Shown: positions 8,061 through 16,781, numbered from the stretch's first letter. The stretch is DNA of 64,000 bases from an uncultured Bdellovibrionales bacterium (GCA_903926205.1 CAIYID010000008.1:30839-94838), one strand, 5' to 3'. The notes: generated by a model from the letters alone, not told the origin. Numbers and translations: made by a program.

Positions 8061-9587
8061 TCAAGCCGACGGCTTCGGGGTGGCTAGGCATTTGGGCAAG
8101 TGGATAGTAAATTCGACCCCTGGATTGGTGTTCTTGAAGCTGAGTTTTCCACCATGCTTTTCCACAATTCCTCTAGCAACACTGAGCCCGAGGCCGACGC
8201 CGCTGCCAACTGGTTTTGTCGTGAAAAACGGAGTCATAATTTTTGAAATATTCTCTTCCGCAATGCCAGGTCCGTTGTCTCGACATTTAATTTCGATTTT
8301 TTCTTCAAGGTCATTGAATTCAATAAAGAGCTCTGGTTTTGCAATATCTTTCAGAACGTCGACCGAATTATTAATTAAGGCCAGGATGGTTTGGATGATG
8401 CTATTTTTATGGCATAGAATATCTACCACTGGAATTGGTGCTAAGTGAATCTCAATTCCCTTGGCCGTGAGTTTCGCCTTCGAAAAGGAAATGACTGACT
8501 CGATGAGTTCCTGAAGCGATAATTTTTGTTCTGATTCAGTTCCTGAATATTCAGAAAAATTGAGAAGTCCGCTAACGATCTTCGTTGCGCGAATTGAGGC
8601 TCTTGAAATGGCATCCGTGCATCTCGTCAATTTTTCAGGATTGCTCGCATATTTCAAAATGAGTTCTGAATTCGCCGTGATGATGGCCAGGGGATTATTG
8701 ATTTCGTGAGCGACTCCTCCGGCCATTTCTCCAAGAGCTGAAAATTTGGCAATTTGGACCATCTCAGACTGTTTTTGAATAATTTCAGCATTTTTTGAGG
8801 CAATTTCTTCTTTGGCTTTTTTGAGTTCGTTGTTTTTCAAGCTCATGTAAAGGTTGTTGTAATATTCGCGTCGTGCAAACAACTCCAGCAGGCGTGAAAT
8901 AAACAAGAAAGCAAAAAGACTTGCGGTGTACCACATAAATCCATTCATAAAGAGTGCTAATTCCTGAGATCCCCATTTAGACTTAAATCCTGACTGAAGG
9001 ACGATAGTCACGATGTAAAATAAAATTGAGTTGGAGACGCAAAGAAAGGTCGCATATTTAAACAAAATTCGCCCTAGGCCGCAGGCCCAGAAATTTAAAA
9101 GCATAAGTCCGCCAAAGTAAGATCCATAGGCGACTTCAGAGGGAGGGGTTGAATATATAAGATAATTAACTAAAAGCCCCGTGGCCATCCAGGGAACGCA
9201 AACGATCTCTTGAAGCCATCGGGCAGCGAATTTTTGATATTGAGAAATCAATACGAATGCCAGGAGGCACAACGGAATGATAATTCCTGCGCGTGCAAGC
9301 AAGGCCATGTTAAAGTTCGAGGGGCTCGAAAGTCTATCCAGCGGAATCAATGCAAGATGGACAAGTCCCCCTGACACAGCAGCGAGCTTCGCTGAAAAGA
9401 TCCCATTCCTGCAGAAATCATCAAAAAATTCTTTTTCAGTGACGATCGAACCAAAGCTAAAATTGGCAAAGGTTGGATAACGAATTAAAATATCATCACT
9501 GACTGCGGGGCTGTCATCAATAACAGCTTTCAGTTTAGGCTTTTCCTGATCCTTAATATTATCAAATCGATAGGTTTGTTCACTCAT
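8061..9587 (-). CDS. Membrane-bound sensor histidine kinase
   Basis: A 508-residue kinase. The first ~60 residues are cytoplasmic-looking. About six hydrophobic segments follow between residues 65 and 235, then a coiled-coil linker (about 245-285). The HisKA box is ALGEMAGGVAHEINNPLA, with phosphoacceptor His294. The ATPase domain has the N box NSIIQTILALINNSVD, the G1 box DNGPGIAEE, the F region MTPFFTTKP and the G2 box GSGVGLGLSVARGIVE. There is no PAS, HAMP or receiver domain. The multi-helix sensor of about 170 residues suggests sensing within the membrane. The start is supported by AAGG six bases before the ATG. No response regulator is next to it; the orphan OmpR-type regulator at 5070 is the nearest candidate partner. 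Confidence 0.92.
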   Translation of the reverse strand: MSEQTYRFDNIKDQEKPKLKAVIDDSPAVSDDILIRYPTFANFSFGSIVTEKEFFDDFCRNGIFSAKLAAVSGGLVHLALIPLDRLSSPSNFNMALLARAGIIIPLCLLAFVLISQYQKFAARWLQEIVCVPWMATGLLVNYLIYSTPPSEVAYGSYFGGLMLLNFWACGLGRILFKYATFLCVSNSILFYIVTIVLQSGFKSKWGSQELALFMNGFMWYTASLFAFLFISRLLELFARREYYNNLYMSLKNNELKKAKEEIASKNAEIIQKQSEMVQIAKFSALGEMAGGVAHEINNPLAIITANSELILKYASNPEKLTRCTDAISRASIRATKIVSGLLNFSEYSGTESEQKLSLQELIESVISFSKAKLTAKGIEIHLAPIPVVDILCHKNSIIQTILALINNSVDVLKDIAKPELFIEFNDLEEKIEIKCRDNGPGIAEENISKIMTPFFTTKPVGSGVGLGLSVARGIVEKHGGKLSFKNTNPGVEFTIHLPKCLATPKPSA

Positions 9588-9801
9588 ATATGCCTTAACT
9601 CATCGGAAAAAGATCCTCGTTACTAGAGACTAGGGACTGGAGGCTGATAAAATTTAATCTTTTTCAAGGCTTACTCTTTTTTAGTCGTTAATTTTAAATC
9701 TAAATATTTAAGAGTTGTCTTACAATGAGACATTTATTCTAAATAGGCCGAGGAAACAATTTGCTGACGGGACTAAAGTAAGGCCTTCTCGCCAGGTCTA
9801 A

Positions 9802-11370
9802 TTATATTTTCTTATTTACTTTGGCGAAGGCCAGTTTCGGAATGATGTAGGTCACGGTGTCGCCATCTCGTTGCTCAATGATTCCATAGTTGGCCACGGG
9901 TTTTTCAAAATCAAATTGTTCTCTGAAGGTTTGATAAGAATTCGTTTCTAATTTCTTACCGTCATGATCGGCCTTGTCGACGTAGGCGCGAGCCCCTGAT
10001 ACGACGGCGTGATCTTTCTCAATTTTCACTTTGATATTATTTTTTTCATGATCCGGAATTTGAGTGCGCAACACATAAGAATGTTGATTTTCTTCTAACT
10101 GAGAGCCCGGATTTTCCATTTTGTAAAAAGGATCATCTTTGCGTTCGTCGTAATATTGAATTTTTCCAATGGCTTCTGATTTATCCGTAGCCAGTTGTTT
10201 AACCAGCATTTCTTTTTGAATATTCAAGGCCTCTTTGTTCGCTGAAATGTTTTTACCATAGAGCGAGTTGAATTGTTCATTTTGGTGCTTCAAATTGTCT
10301 TGATTCGATTTAGCGTTGTGTTGGAATTGTTTACCGTAGGAATCATTCATTTGGTTTAATTGTGTTTCGTAGCGCTTGCGAGCATGCTCCAACTCGTGCT
10401 TTTTGGTCTCTTCGACTTGAGTCACTTGGCGGTGAGTTCGATCTTTCACCTCGGTGACTCGTTGATCGCCGAGCTGCTTTTCAGATGCCAAACGTTTTTC
10501 GTTCACTTCTGTGGTTTTTTCGATCTTATGTTCACCTGTCGCTTGTTCCTGTTCGATTTTTTCTGAAGATTGAGCTTTCAATGTTGTTAATCGGTCGGCA
10601 TTGATTCTCTGCGTGCTCTCTTCTTGCTTCTGATAATTTTTTTTAATCATCGACAGACGTCGTTCTTCGTCAACGTGTTCCTTCGTAAGCTCGGAATTGG
10701 TTCGTTTCTTGGCCTCTTCGATGGAACGTTGGGATTCGGCTTTTGTATGAGTCAGAAGTTCTTGATGTTCATTCCGAACATCAGACTGTGCCGTTTCAAA
10801 ATGCTCATTTATTTTTTTTAATTCTTCTTCGTTTTTTAGATTCGCGTTTTGTTTTTTCTCGTTTGTCGCTTTTGTGAGTTGTTCAAAATGCGCGTTAGAT
10901 TTTTCTTCTGCTTGGCGTAAATTCTTTTGATGTTCTTCAAAGGACTGTTGAGCTGATTTGTTAAGACGCTTGGATTCCTCGTCTTCATGTGACTCAAGCT
11001 TTTTGATTCGGGATTCGACCTCTTCAGACTTATCTTGGACTCTCTGTTTGAGCCCTTGCTCTGTGCCTTGTGCATATTTTCTGAGTGCATCTAAAACTTG
11101 TTTATTTTCATCTTTGGTGGATGTTACTTTGTGTTCTTGTTCAGATTGAATATTATCGAGTTGCTCTGCATTTTCTTTACGAATGTGATTGATGACGGCT
11201 TCATTGCCGGACTGAATTTTTTCGCGCTCCGTTTGGAATTTTTCGCGTAGGTTATCAAGCTCTCGATTTTGATTTTCAACTAAATCTCGACGACGCTTAG
11301 CTTGCTGAGATTGTAACTCAGACATATCTTGAGAATAGTCAGCATTGCGGGAAGTCACTTCAGAAGCCAT
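9802..11370 (-). CDS. Long coiled-coil protein with C-terminal alpha-crystallin (Hsp20-like) domain
   Basis: A 522-residue cytoplasmic-looking protein with no signal peptide. Residues about 10-400 are almost entirely charged Glu/Lys/Gln heptad-like helix with very few prolines, a long coiled coil. Residues about 412-513 resemble a small heat-shock protein core: DPFYKMEN, then a strand ending RTQIPDHEKNN, IKVKIEKDHAVVSGAR, a SYQTFREQFDF loop and a terminal VTYIIPKLA. This matches the Hsp20 order (IP..KE.I.V......SG.R, then F.R.F.L, then P). I infer a chaperone or scaffold whose crystallin domain is carried on a rod. No gene is on the same strand immediately downstream. The N-terminal ATG follows an AAAG-rich stretch without a strong Shine-Dalgarno. 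Confidence 0.8.
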   Translation of the reverse strand: MASEVTSRNADYSQDMSELQSQQAKRRRDLVENQNRELDNLREKFQTEREKIQSGNEAVINHIRKENAEQLDNIQSEQEHKVTSTKDENKQVLDALRKYAQGTEQGLKQRVQDKSEEVESRIKKLESHEDEESKRLNKSAQQSFEEHQKNLRQAEEKSNAHFEQLTKATNEKKQNANLKNEEELKKINEHFETAQSDVRNEHQELLTHTKAESQRSIEEAKKRTNSELTKEHVDEERRLSMIKKNYQKQEESTQRINADRLTTLKAQSSEKIEQEQATGEHKIEKTTEVNEKRLASEKQLGDQRVTEVKDRTHRQVTQVEETKKHELEHARKRYETQLNQMNDSYGKQFQHNAKSNQDNLKHQNEQFNSLYGKNISANKEALNIQKEMLVKQLATDKSEAIGKIQYYDERKDDPFYKMENPGSQLEENQHSYVLRTQIPDHEKNNIKVKIEKDHAVVSGARAYVDKADHDGKKLETNSYQTFREQFDFEKPVANYGIIEQRDGDTVTYIIPKLAFAKVNKKI

Positions 11371-11409
11371 CTGCTTTATTTTAGCAAAGGAAAAGGCTTT
11401 GCGAGCAGA

Positions 11410-11781
11410 CTAGTTGTTCGCAGGCTTTCTTTCTGGACTTTTCGAGGTCGTAGTTTCGTCGGGTCTGCTACTAGGTAGGCCTGCAGCACTGTCTGTCTCG
11501 GCTTTTTCCGCAGCAAGTTCTTTGGGGCTTTTACAAATTGGTAGCAGGCCACCAGTACGGCCAGAGCATCTCCAAGTATCAATATAGGTGATGGTTTCGT
11601 TGGATTTTAGAGGATAATAGCCTCGGTATTGCTTTGGATCCAAACTTGATTTGACCAATTTTGGAGTTTCTTCCTCTGGAGATTTTATTTGGAGGAGAAA
11701 CGCGCGATACTCGGCTTTGGTCCAGTCAGGAATCACCAGGCAAACCGCAAATAAAAATAAAATCTTCTGAAGAGCCTTCAT
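11410..11781 (-). CDS. Hypothetical exported protein
   Basis: A 123-residue protein with a clear signal peptide (MKALQKILFLFAVCLVIPDW, then TKA). The mature part has a central segment with two cysteines (DTWRCSGRTGGLLPICKS) that could form a disulfide. The tail of about 35 residues is rich in Ser, Pro, Lys and Glu and is likely disordered. I recognise no family. It lies upstream of the coiled-coil/Hsp20-like gene on the same strand with a 39-base gap, so the two could share a transcript. Confidence 0.7.
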   Translation of the reverse strand: MKALQKILFLFAVCLVIPDWTKAEYRAFLLQIKSPEEETPKLVKSSLDPKQYRGYYPLKSNETITYIDTWRCSGRTGGLLPICKSPKELAAEKAETDSAAGLPSSRPDETTTSKSPERKPANN

Positions 11782-11836
11782 CTTTGGCTCTTTCGGTACA
11801 ATTTAGAAATTTATTTAGTTGATCTGGTTATCGGCA

Positions 11837-11882
11837 GATCAGTGGTGCTGATCTGGATATTGACCGATCAGTGGTGCTGATC
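11837..11882. repeat. Two copies of a 17-bp palindromic unit at a gene 3' end
   Basis: The unit GATCAGTGGTGCTGATC occurs at 11837-11853 and 11866-11882. Each copy can fold with a 6-bp stem (GATCAG/CTGATC). The copy at 11866 contains the stop codon of the minus-strand gene beginning at 12215, and the second copy lies 29 bases downstream of it. It may act as a transcript end or stabiliser. Confidence 0.6.
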
Positions 11883-12215
11883 GGTTGCCGCTCGAACTGT
11901 GTTTTCAACGATGTGGAAATAGGTGCGAATAAGCATTTTATAGGATTCTGGATCAAGCTCTTTCAAGAAAGCGACTTTGTCATTGTAGGAAGGTTTTGCA
12001 ATGAGAGAGGTCATTACATCTTGAACCCTTTTCATTTTATTAAAATCAAAAAAATCGGTATTATCTTTGAAGTCTCTCATGGCATCAGCGATGTCATTGT
12101 TTTGGAAGAGTATGTGAATTCCCATAGCAGAATGTTTGAGCAGTGCTTCCATTCGCTCAAGACTTTTTTCCTGCATTGGTTTTGACTGGATCTCTTTTGG
12201 TGCAGACTCAGACAT
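11868..12215 (-). CDS. Hypothetical protein
   Basis: A 115-residue, mostly helical, charged protein with no signal peptide or membrane segment. The start is very well supported: AAGGAGG lies seven bases before the ATG. Visible features are an amphipathic region KSLERMEALLKHSAMGIH and a conserved-looking YKMLIRTYFHIVENTVRAA near the end. I do not recognise the family. Its last codons and stop sit in the first copy of the 17-bp palindromic repeat. The overlapping plus-strand frame at 11871-12185 is a shadow. Confidence 0.75.
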   Translation of the reverse strand: MSESAPKEIQSKPMQEKSLERMEALLKHSAMGIHILFQNNDIADAMRDFKDNTDFFDFNKMKRVQDVMTSLIAKPSYNDKVAFLKELDPESYKMLIRTYFHIVENTVRAATDQHH

Positions 12216-12424
12216 ACACGCCCTCCTTGGTGTGACTACTTGTCATAAACTATAGACAAACAAAACCTTAACTCCATCGTGAGGAATCGACAGTGGACTT
12301 GCAAGTAAAAACGATGAAGCTATGACGGGGCTCATCAATTTATTTTGCTGATGTCCATTCGAAACTCCTTCGCAGTAAAATAACAAAAAGCCAATCTTGT
12401 ACGAATTAGAGGGAGTTGAACATC

Positions 12425-13309
12425 ATGGCAAAATCTAAAGTTCCATCGCGAAAGCCGAAGGCCGTAAAAAATAAAAAGCTTCGATTGCGTCGTAAAAAAA
12501 ATCAACCGGAACAGATTGTTATTGATCGTGAATTAGGTCTTATCTTTAATTCAGAGGAAGAGCTTTACACTCATTTTAAAACTCAAATTGATCAATTGGA
12601 GCAGGAGTATGAATCTGTTCATACTCAAGATGATTTCAAAGATGAGGAAATTCTCGATCTTGAGACGCAGCTCGACAAGACTTTGGATGAGCCCGCAGAA
12701 ATTTGGCATGACGACAAGACCTTCAAAGAGTTTCCAATTTTTCACTTCATTCGTCCAATTGATGACATGAATGCTTTTCATGTGGCGGTAACTTATGTCT
12801 CTTCAGATGATGAACCAACTTTTATTTTTTTTCATTTCCTCACTAGAGATCTTCACTTAGTGGAAAAATTTCGTCGTGGTGATTTGGTTTATGATCGAGC
12901 TTTTGAAGAAGTTGGTTTTGGTGCTATTGAAGGGGATTCGCTCTCGGAAGGAGACCCGCTTTCTATTGGTCTTTTTATTGCCATGCTCAAAGTTCGTGGC
13001 GAAACCGACATCCCTTATGAGAAATTTCAAGAGTTGGGTGCCGAATTGCGTGAGGAAACGATCGAGCATGCAGATGAAATTTGGCGTGCGGCTGATATGA
13101 ATGGACACAATGTTGTCAATTTCATCAAAGAATATCCGGATCATATTATTCCCAATTTGTATTACGTTGGCAGTACACTCGAAGATGCTTCCAGCCAAAT
13201 GCACACTCTCCTTTTTAGCTTTCCAACGAATGATGAAAGCTTAGTGGATCGTTATCGCCAAGGGGATAATTTGCAGGCAGAAGAAGTCGTGCAGGAATCC
13301 AGCCACTGA
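12425..13309 (+). CDS. Protein of unknown function with an internally duplicated domain
   Basis: A 294-residue protein. The first ~28 residues are strongly basic (KSKVPSRKPKAVKNKKLRL...). Two copies of a domain of about 85 residues follow, near 70-156 and 200-285, offset by about 126 residues. Matching landmarks are PAEIWHDD versus ADEIWRAA, FHFIRP versus VNFIKE, VTYVSSDDE versus YYVGSTLED, and LVEKFRRGD versus LVDRYRQGD. The repeat's EIW...F+...+++R.GD style is faintly like BECR-fold nuclease-like domains in phage proteins, but I cannot confirm this. I chose the ATG at 12425 because GAGGGAG lies nine bases upstream. There is no signal peptide, so it is cytoplasmic. Confidence 0.8.
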   Translation: MAKSKVPSRKPKAVKNKKLRLRRKKNQPEQIVIDRELGLIFNSEEELYTHFKTQIDQLEQEYESVHTQDDFKDEEILDLETQLDKTLDEPAEIWHDDKTFKEFPIFHFIRPIDDMNAFHVAVTYVSSDDEPTFIFFHFLTRDLHLVEKFRRGDLVYDRAFEEVGFGAIEGDSLSEGDPLSIGLFIAMLKVRGETDIPYEKFQELGAELREETIEHADEIWRAADMNGHNVVNFIKEYPDHIIPNLYYVGSTLEDASSQMHTLLFSFPTNDESLVDRYRQGDNLQAEEVVQESSH

Positions 13310-13393
13310 TAGAGAGCTGATTTGGTGGCACTTCCGTTGCAATAGTAAGCAATCCTAGGATTTAAGTTTTTCAGTTTAAACTAGGAGCGGACT

Positions 13394-14023
13394 ATGCGGA
13401 GCGTATTAACAATAATCGTCACTCTGTTTATTTCTTATGCGGCATTGGCTGAGTCGCCAATCGAAGGCAAAGTTTCTTTGTCTTCAGAGCAGGCGTCAGA
13501 AGAAGTTCGACAGATCTTTGATGGAATTATTAGTTCGGGAGATAATAAAAATCTGCCCTTTGTGATTCTTGATAAGAAACAGGCAAAAATTTTTGCATTT
13601 CAAAAGGATGGGCAACTTCTTGGGGAGGCGCCGGTGCTTCTTGGTATTGGGATTGGTGATGATTATTTCCCAGGCACTGGAGAAAAAAAATTATCTGAGA
13701 TTCCTGTTCGGGAAAGGACAACTCCGGCTGGTCGATTTCACGCAAAGCTTGGCCTTGATTCCCACGAAGAAGAGGTTTTGTGGGTCGACTTCGAAATGGC
13801 TATTGCAATCCATATTGTTGTTAAAGGAACAGTGAGAGATCGCAGGTTAGAGAGGTTGGCCTCACTAAATCCCAAAGATCATCGGATTTCATTTGGGTGC
13901 ATTAATGTTCCAAAAGAATTTTACACTTCAAGTATAAGTCCATTGTTTGCAGGTCAGGGGGGCATTGTTTATGTTCTTCCTGACACTAAAAAGCTCAGTG
14001 AGATTTTTTCTTTTTCATTTTAA
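13394..14023 (+). CDS. YkuD-like L,D-transpeptidase family protein, exported
   Basis: A 209-residue protein with a signal peptide (MRSVLTIIVTLFISYAALAE). The body resembles the YkuD fold. VILDKKQAKIFAFQKDG is the opening strand pair, then RERTTPAGRFHA, a histidine at 140 in AIAIHIVVKG, and the catalytic-cysteine motif HRISFGCINVP with Cys169. Classical enzymes have S-H/x-G-C-V/I-R; here the residue after Ile is Asn rather than Arg, so activity may be altered. Such enzymes make 3-3 crosslinks or attach proteins to peptidoglycan in the periplasm. TAGGAGC lies just upstream of the ATG. Bdellovibrio uses L,D-transpeptidases to reinforce prey walls, so a role in predation is possible but inferred. 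Confidence 0.82.
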   Translation: MRSVLTIIVTLFISYAALAESPIEGKVSLSSEQASEEVRQIFDGIISSGDNKNLPFVILDKKQAKIFAFQKDGQLLGEAPVLLGIGIGDDYFPGTGEKKLSEIPVRERTTPAGRFHAKLGLDSHEEEVLWVDFEMAIAIHIVVKGTVRDRRLERLASLNPKDHRISFGCINVPKEFYTSSISPLFAGQGGIVYVLPDTKKLSEIFSFSF

Positions 14024-14044
14024 CCTTGTGAAAAAAACGCGAGA

Positions 14045-14833
14045 TTAGAAACAAAGATTGCTTCCGAGAGTCGAGAATTGAGTCTCAGTGTAGCCAGAAT
14101 TTCTATTTGCATAGAAGGGGTGAAGACCAAGCAAGGTGCTATTGTGTGTGAGGATATAGTTGTTTGGATTTGCTAAAAAAGAGGGAATCAACGCCTGCAA
14201 GTAGCGATCAGGGGACGCCGGAGCCGCTGAAGTTCCCATTCCATTTGTGTAAAGGGCTGCGCTCAGTACAGTTGATGTGGAGACGGAGCTTAAATCGATC
14301 ACGAAAGTAATATTTTGCAGTGTTACGGCCGCCGAGGAATTGCTCACACCATTGGTCGTCGCGATCGAGGCTAATTGCTGCCAAGTCAGAGTGTACATAC
14401 TACTAGATATCGAAGTGAATGATCCAGTGCCGGTATAATGTTCAAGAGTGAAGGGGACTTCCGTCATGGTCGTGTAACTCCCACTGGAATCAGTGCCATA
14501 TGCCCAAAATGCGATGGTTGACCCCGCATTCACAAAGGCTGCAGGAAAAGCATTAAAGCGCACACGAATTGAATTCATATTTTGCACGCCACCAGAAGAG
14601 TAAACTTCAAGACCCATTGAAAGATCGGAGATATTAGCAATGTCATGACTACAGTTGGTGAGGGCTTGCCCTGAAGAATTGAAGTTTGATGAGGACGTTG
14701 TGTTTCCACTTGTCGTCGTCGCAGTCGAACCAGGAGAGGAGTTGCTTGATTGAGAACTACAGCCCACCATACTGGTCATTGCCAGAGCTACGACGATGAG
14801 GGTTAAAATTTTATTTTGAAATTGAGAGTTCAT
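14045..14833 (-). CDS. Putative lipoprotein of unknown function
   Basis: A 262-residue protein with a lipoprotein signal: a hydrophobic stretch ILTLIVVALAMTSMVGC ending in a lipobox-like MVGC, then a Ser/Thr/Asn-rich linker of about 30 residues. The mature part is rich in Ser, Thr, Ala, Asn and aromatic residues and looks beta-rich. I see no catalytic motif. I started at MNSQFQN because GGGGGAT lies four bases before it; an upstream in-frame start would add five residues. It faces the L,D-transpeptidase-like gene tail to tail, 21 bases apart. Confidence 0.78.
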   Translation of the reverse strand: MNSQFQNKILTLIVVALAMTSMVGCSSQSSNSSPGSTATTTSGNTTSSSNFNSSGQALTNCSHDIANISDLSMGLEVYSSGGVQNMNSIRVRFNAFPAAFVNAGSTIAFWAYGTDSSGSYTTMTEVPFTLEHYTGTGSFTSISSSMYTLTWQQLASIATTNGVSNSSAAVTLQNITFVIDLSSVSTSTVLSAALYTNGMGTSAAPASPDRYLQALIPSFLANPNNYILTHNSTLLGLHPFYANRNSGYTETQFSTLGSNLCF

Positions 14834-15049
14834 AAATCCCCCGAGCAAAGTTAGTCGATACTCATAGAGTAAAGCAAAAGAGAGGCCATATATCAGTCTG
14901 AGACAGATAAAATACGAGGGAAAATCAAGGAGTTAAATTCCTGTGAAATTTCATTATGAGAATGACTGTCAAAGCATTGAGCGAGTGCTCGCGATTTTGT
15001 AACAGAGTTTCACTTTGAGACGCTTTGCCGTGTTAAGAGAAAATCACAG

Positions 15050-15079
15050 AAATGACTTCGAGAAGTGTTTGTGTCATTT
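15050..15079 (-). terminator. Inverted repeat downstream of the acyl-CoA dehydrogenase gene
   Basis: Arms AAATGAC (15050-15056) and GTCATTT (15073-15079), with a smaller ACTTC/GAAGT helix inside, lie 20 bases past the operon's last stop. The U-run afterwards is weak. It is a candidate end of the lnt-mutS2-acyl-CoA dehydrogenase transcript. Confidence 0.35.
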
Positions 15080-15098
15080 AGCGGAAGTTCTGTATCAC

Positions 15099-16781
15099 TC
15101 AAAAATCGCAAATCAGACGACTGTCCTCTCTGCGTGAGGGATTGGCGTGCAGATATTTGCGACTGAGTTCGACCCAGCGCTGAAGTCTGGCCGTCGATCG
15201 AGGGGTGGCCTCTTTCACGGCGGACTCGGCCAAAAGCGAAGCAATAGAAATTCGCCCCAGCGACAAAGCGAATTCTCGTGAACAAGCGTTCGCTGTTTCA
15301 AGATCTCCTTCAAGAATTTCTTTCGCAAATTTTGTGAGCTCTTGAACTTGTTCTTGCAATTGATTCGCAACAGACGTCGAAGGTAAGGCCTTGATGCGGC
15401 CCTGAATGTCTTGCAAGAGATTTTCAAACGGGCACTCTTTAGTGAGAGCTCTTAAAACATCGAGACTCAGCACATTGGTGGTGCCTTCCCAAATCGGAAA
15501 AACTTGCGCATCTCGAAGTTGTTTAGGAATTCCGGAATCTTCGCAGTAGCCCACTCCTGCAAAAACTTCGACCATTTCGCTCACCACGCTGACAGCGGAT
15601 TTTCCGGTGTAAAGTTTTGCAATAGGAGTAAGAAGTCTTCGTAGGCCAATTTCTGCTGGTGAGGCTAAGCCCGATTCTTCTTTTCCAAGAAGATGTGCCA
15701 CTCGGAAAATCAAATGCAAGCAACCTTCAAATTCCACTACGGCATCGGCAAAACTTTCTTTGAAGAGCGCGTGGTTCATCACATTGTCACCAAAGGCGGC
15801 GCGTTTTTTGGCGTAGTCTTGGGCCCAGGCGATGGCTCGTCGCATTTGAGCCACAGAGCAAATGGCATTATAAATTCGAGTGACATTAAAAAGAGTCGCA
15901 ATTTTTTTAATGCCATCACCAGTGCCGCCAACAAGATAAGCGGGTGTTCCTAATAATTTTAACTCTGCGGTCGGCAAGGCGCGGGTGCCTAATTTGTCTT
16001 TCAAACGAATGATTTGGATGTGGTTCGGTTTTCCATCGGCCAAGCCGGTATCGAGGTAAAAAAGACTTAAACCCCGTCCGCCACTTTCGGCACCTTCAAT
16101 GCGAGCGAGAGTCATCGTCATGGGACAAGTTGTTGCTGAAGTAAAAAACTTTATTCCGTGAAGTGTATAGCCTTTACCATGGACTTTTGCGACGGCTTCT
16201 GATTGGCCAACATCAGAGCCTCCAATTTTTTCTGTCATCCACTGACCACTGGTCCAAAAATCCTTCGGATTTCGACTGATCAAATGTTTGAATGGTCCAC
16301 TTTTATTTTCCGGGCTTCCGTAGGTTTCAAATAATTTAGCCGCACCATCGGTCATCGCGAGCGGGCAACTAAAAAAAGCACTGGAGGGATGAAAGAGATA
16401 AATCAGTACCATTTGGTAAACGCGCGTCCATTCTGAATACTTTCTTTCGTAGGCCGAGGCCACGAGACCATGCTCTGCAGAATAAGCTTCAAGCTTTTTC
16501 CAGGAGTCACTCATTTGAATAAGATCGATTCGTTTTCCCCAAGGATCAAATTGCGTGAGCACAGGAATATTGGTTTCAGCATCTAAAGACCAGCGAAGTA
16601 ATTTTCCAGCCGCGTCCTCACCAACTTGTAAAAAATCACTTTGAGTTTTTTGCAAAATATCTTTTGGTAAATAAGTGGCTAAAATATTTTTTAAAGCGAA
16701 ATCAGTGCTGTATTGATTTCCGAGTTCTGGAGAAATTTGAAGGAAACCTTCAGTCATTTCCAAGTTCTGCCCAAGTGACAC
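15099..16781 (-). CDS. Acyl-CoA dehydrogenase (AidB-like family)
   Basis: A 560-residue FAD-dependent acyl-CoA dehydrogenase of the larger AidB-like type, longer than the ~380-residue beta-oxidation enzymes. The middle domain has FTSATTCPMTMTLARIEG and GGRGLSLFYLD. The C-terminal domain has RIYNAICSVAQMRRAIAWAQDYAKKR-like helices and the closing signature FPIWEGTTNVLSLDVLRAL, where the family's late active-site region lies. It is third in the lnt-mutS2 operon and overlaps the end of mutS2. A GTG at 16781 has a very strong Shine-Dalgarno (AAGGAGG five bases away), so I used it. The ATG at 16757, overlapping the mutS2 stop by 8 bases, would give 552 residues. The substrate is unknown. Confidence 0.87.
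   Translation of the reverse strand: MSLGQNLEMTEGFLQISPELGNQYSTDFALKNILATYLPKDILQKTQSDFLQVGEDAAGKLLRWSLDAETNIPVLTQFDPWGKRIDLIQMSDSWKKLEAYSAEHGLVASAYERKYSEWTRVYQMVLIYLFHPSSAFFSCPLAMTDGAAKLFETYGSPENKSGPFKHLISRNPKDFWTSGQWMTEKIGGSDVGQSEAVAKVHGKGYTLHGIKFFTSATTCPMTMTLARIEGAESGGRGLSLFYLDTGLADGKPNHIQIIRLKDKLGTRALPTAELKLLGTPAYLVGGTGDGIKKIATLFNVTRIYNAICSVAQMRRAIAWAQDYAKKRAAFGDNVMNHALFKESFADAVVEFEGCLHLIFRVAHLLGKEESGLASPAEIGLRRLLTPIAKLYTGKSAVSVVSEMVEVFAGVGYCEDSGIPKQLRDAQVFPIWEGTTNVLSLDVLRALTKECPFENLLQDIQGRIKALPSTSVANQLQEQVQELTKFAKEILEGDLETANACSREFALSLGRISIASLLAESAVKEATPRSTARLQRWVELSRKYLHANPSRREDSRLICDF

Noticed and set aside
10836..11090. Short frames on both strands inside the coiled-coil gene
   Set aside because: Composition is explained by the repetitive Glu/Lys/Gln codons of the real frame.
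11871..12185. Plus-strand frame of 104 codons
   Set aside because: It lies entirely opposite the 115-residue minus-strand gene, which has a perfect ribosome-binding site.
15010..15285. Minus-strand frame of 91 codons overlapping the acyl-CoA dehydrogenase end
   Set aside because: It shares bases with the dehydrogenase C-terminus in another frame and shows no motif.
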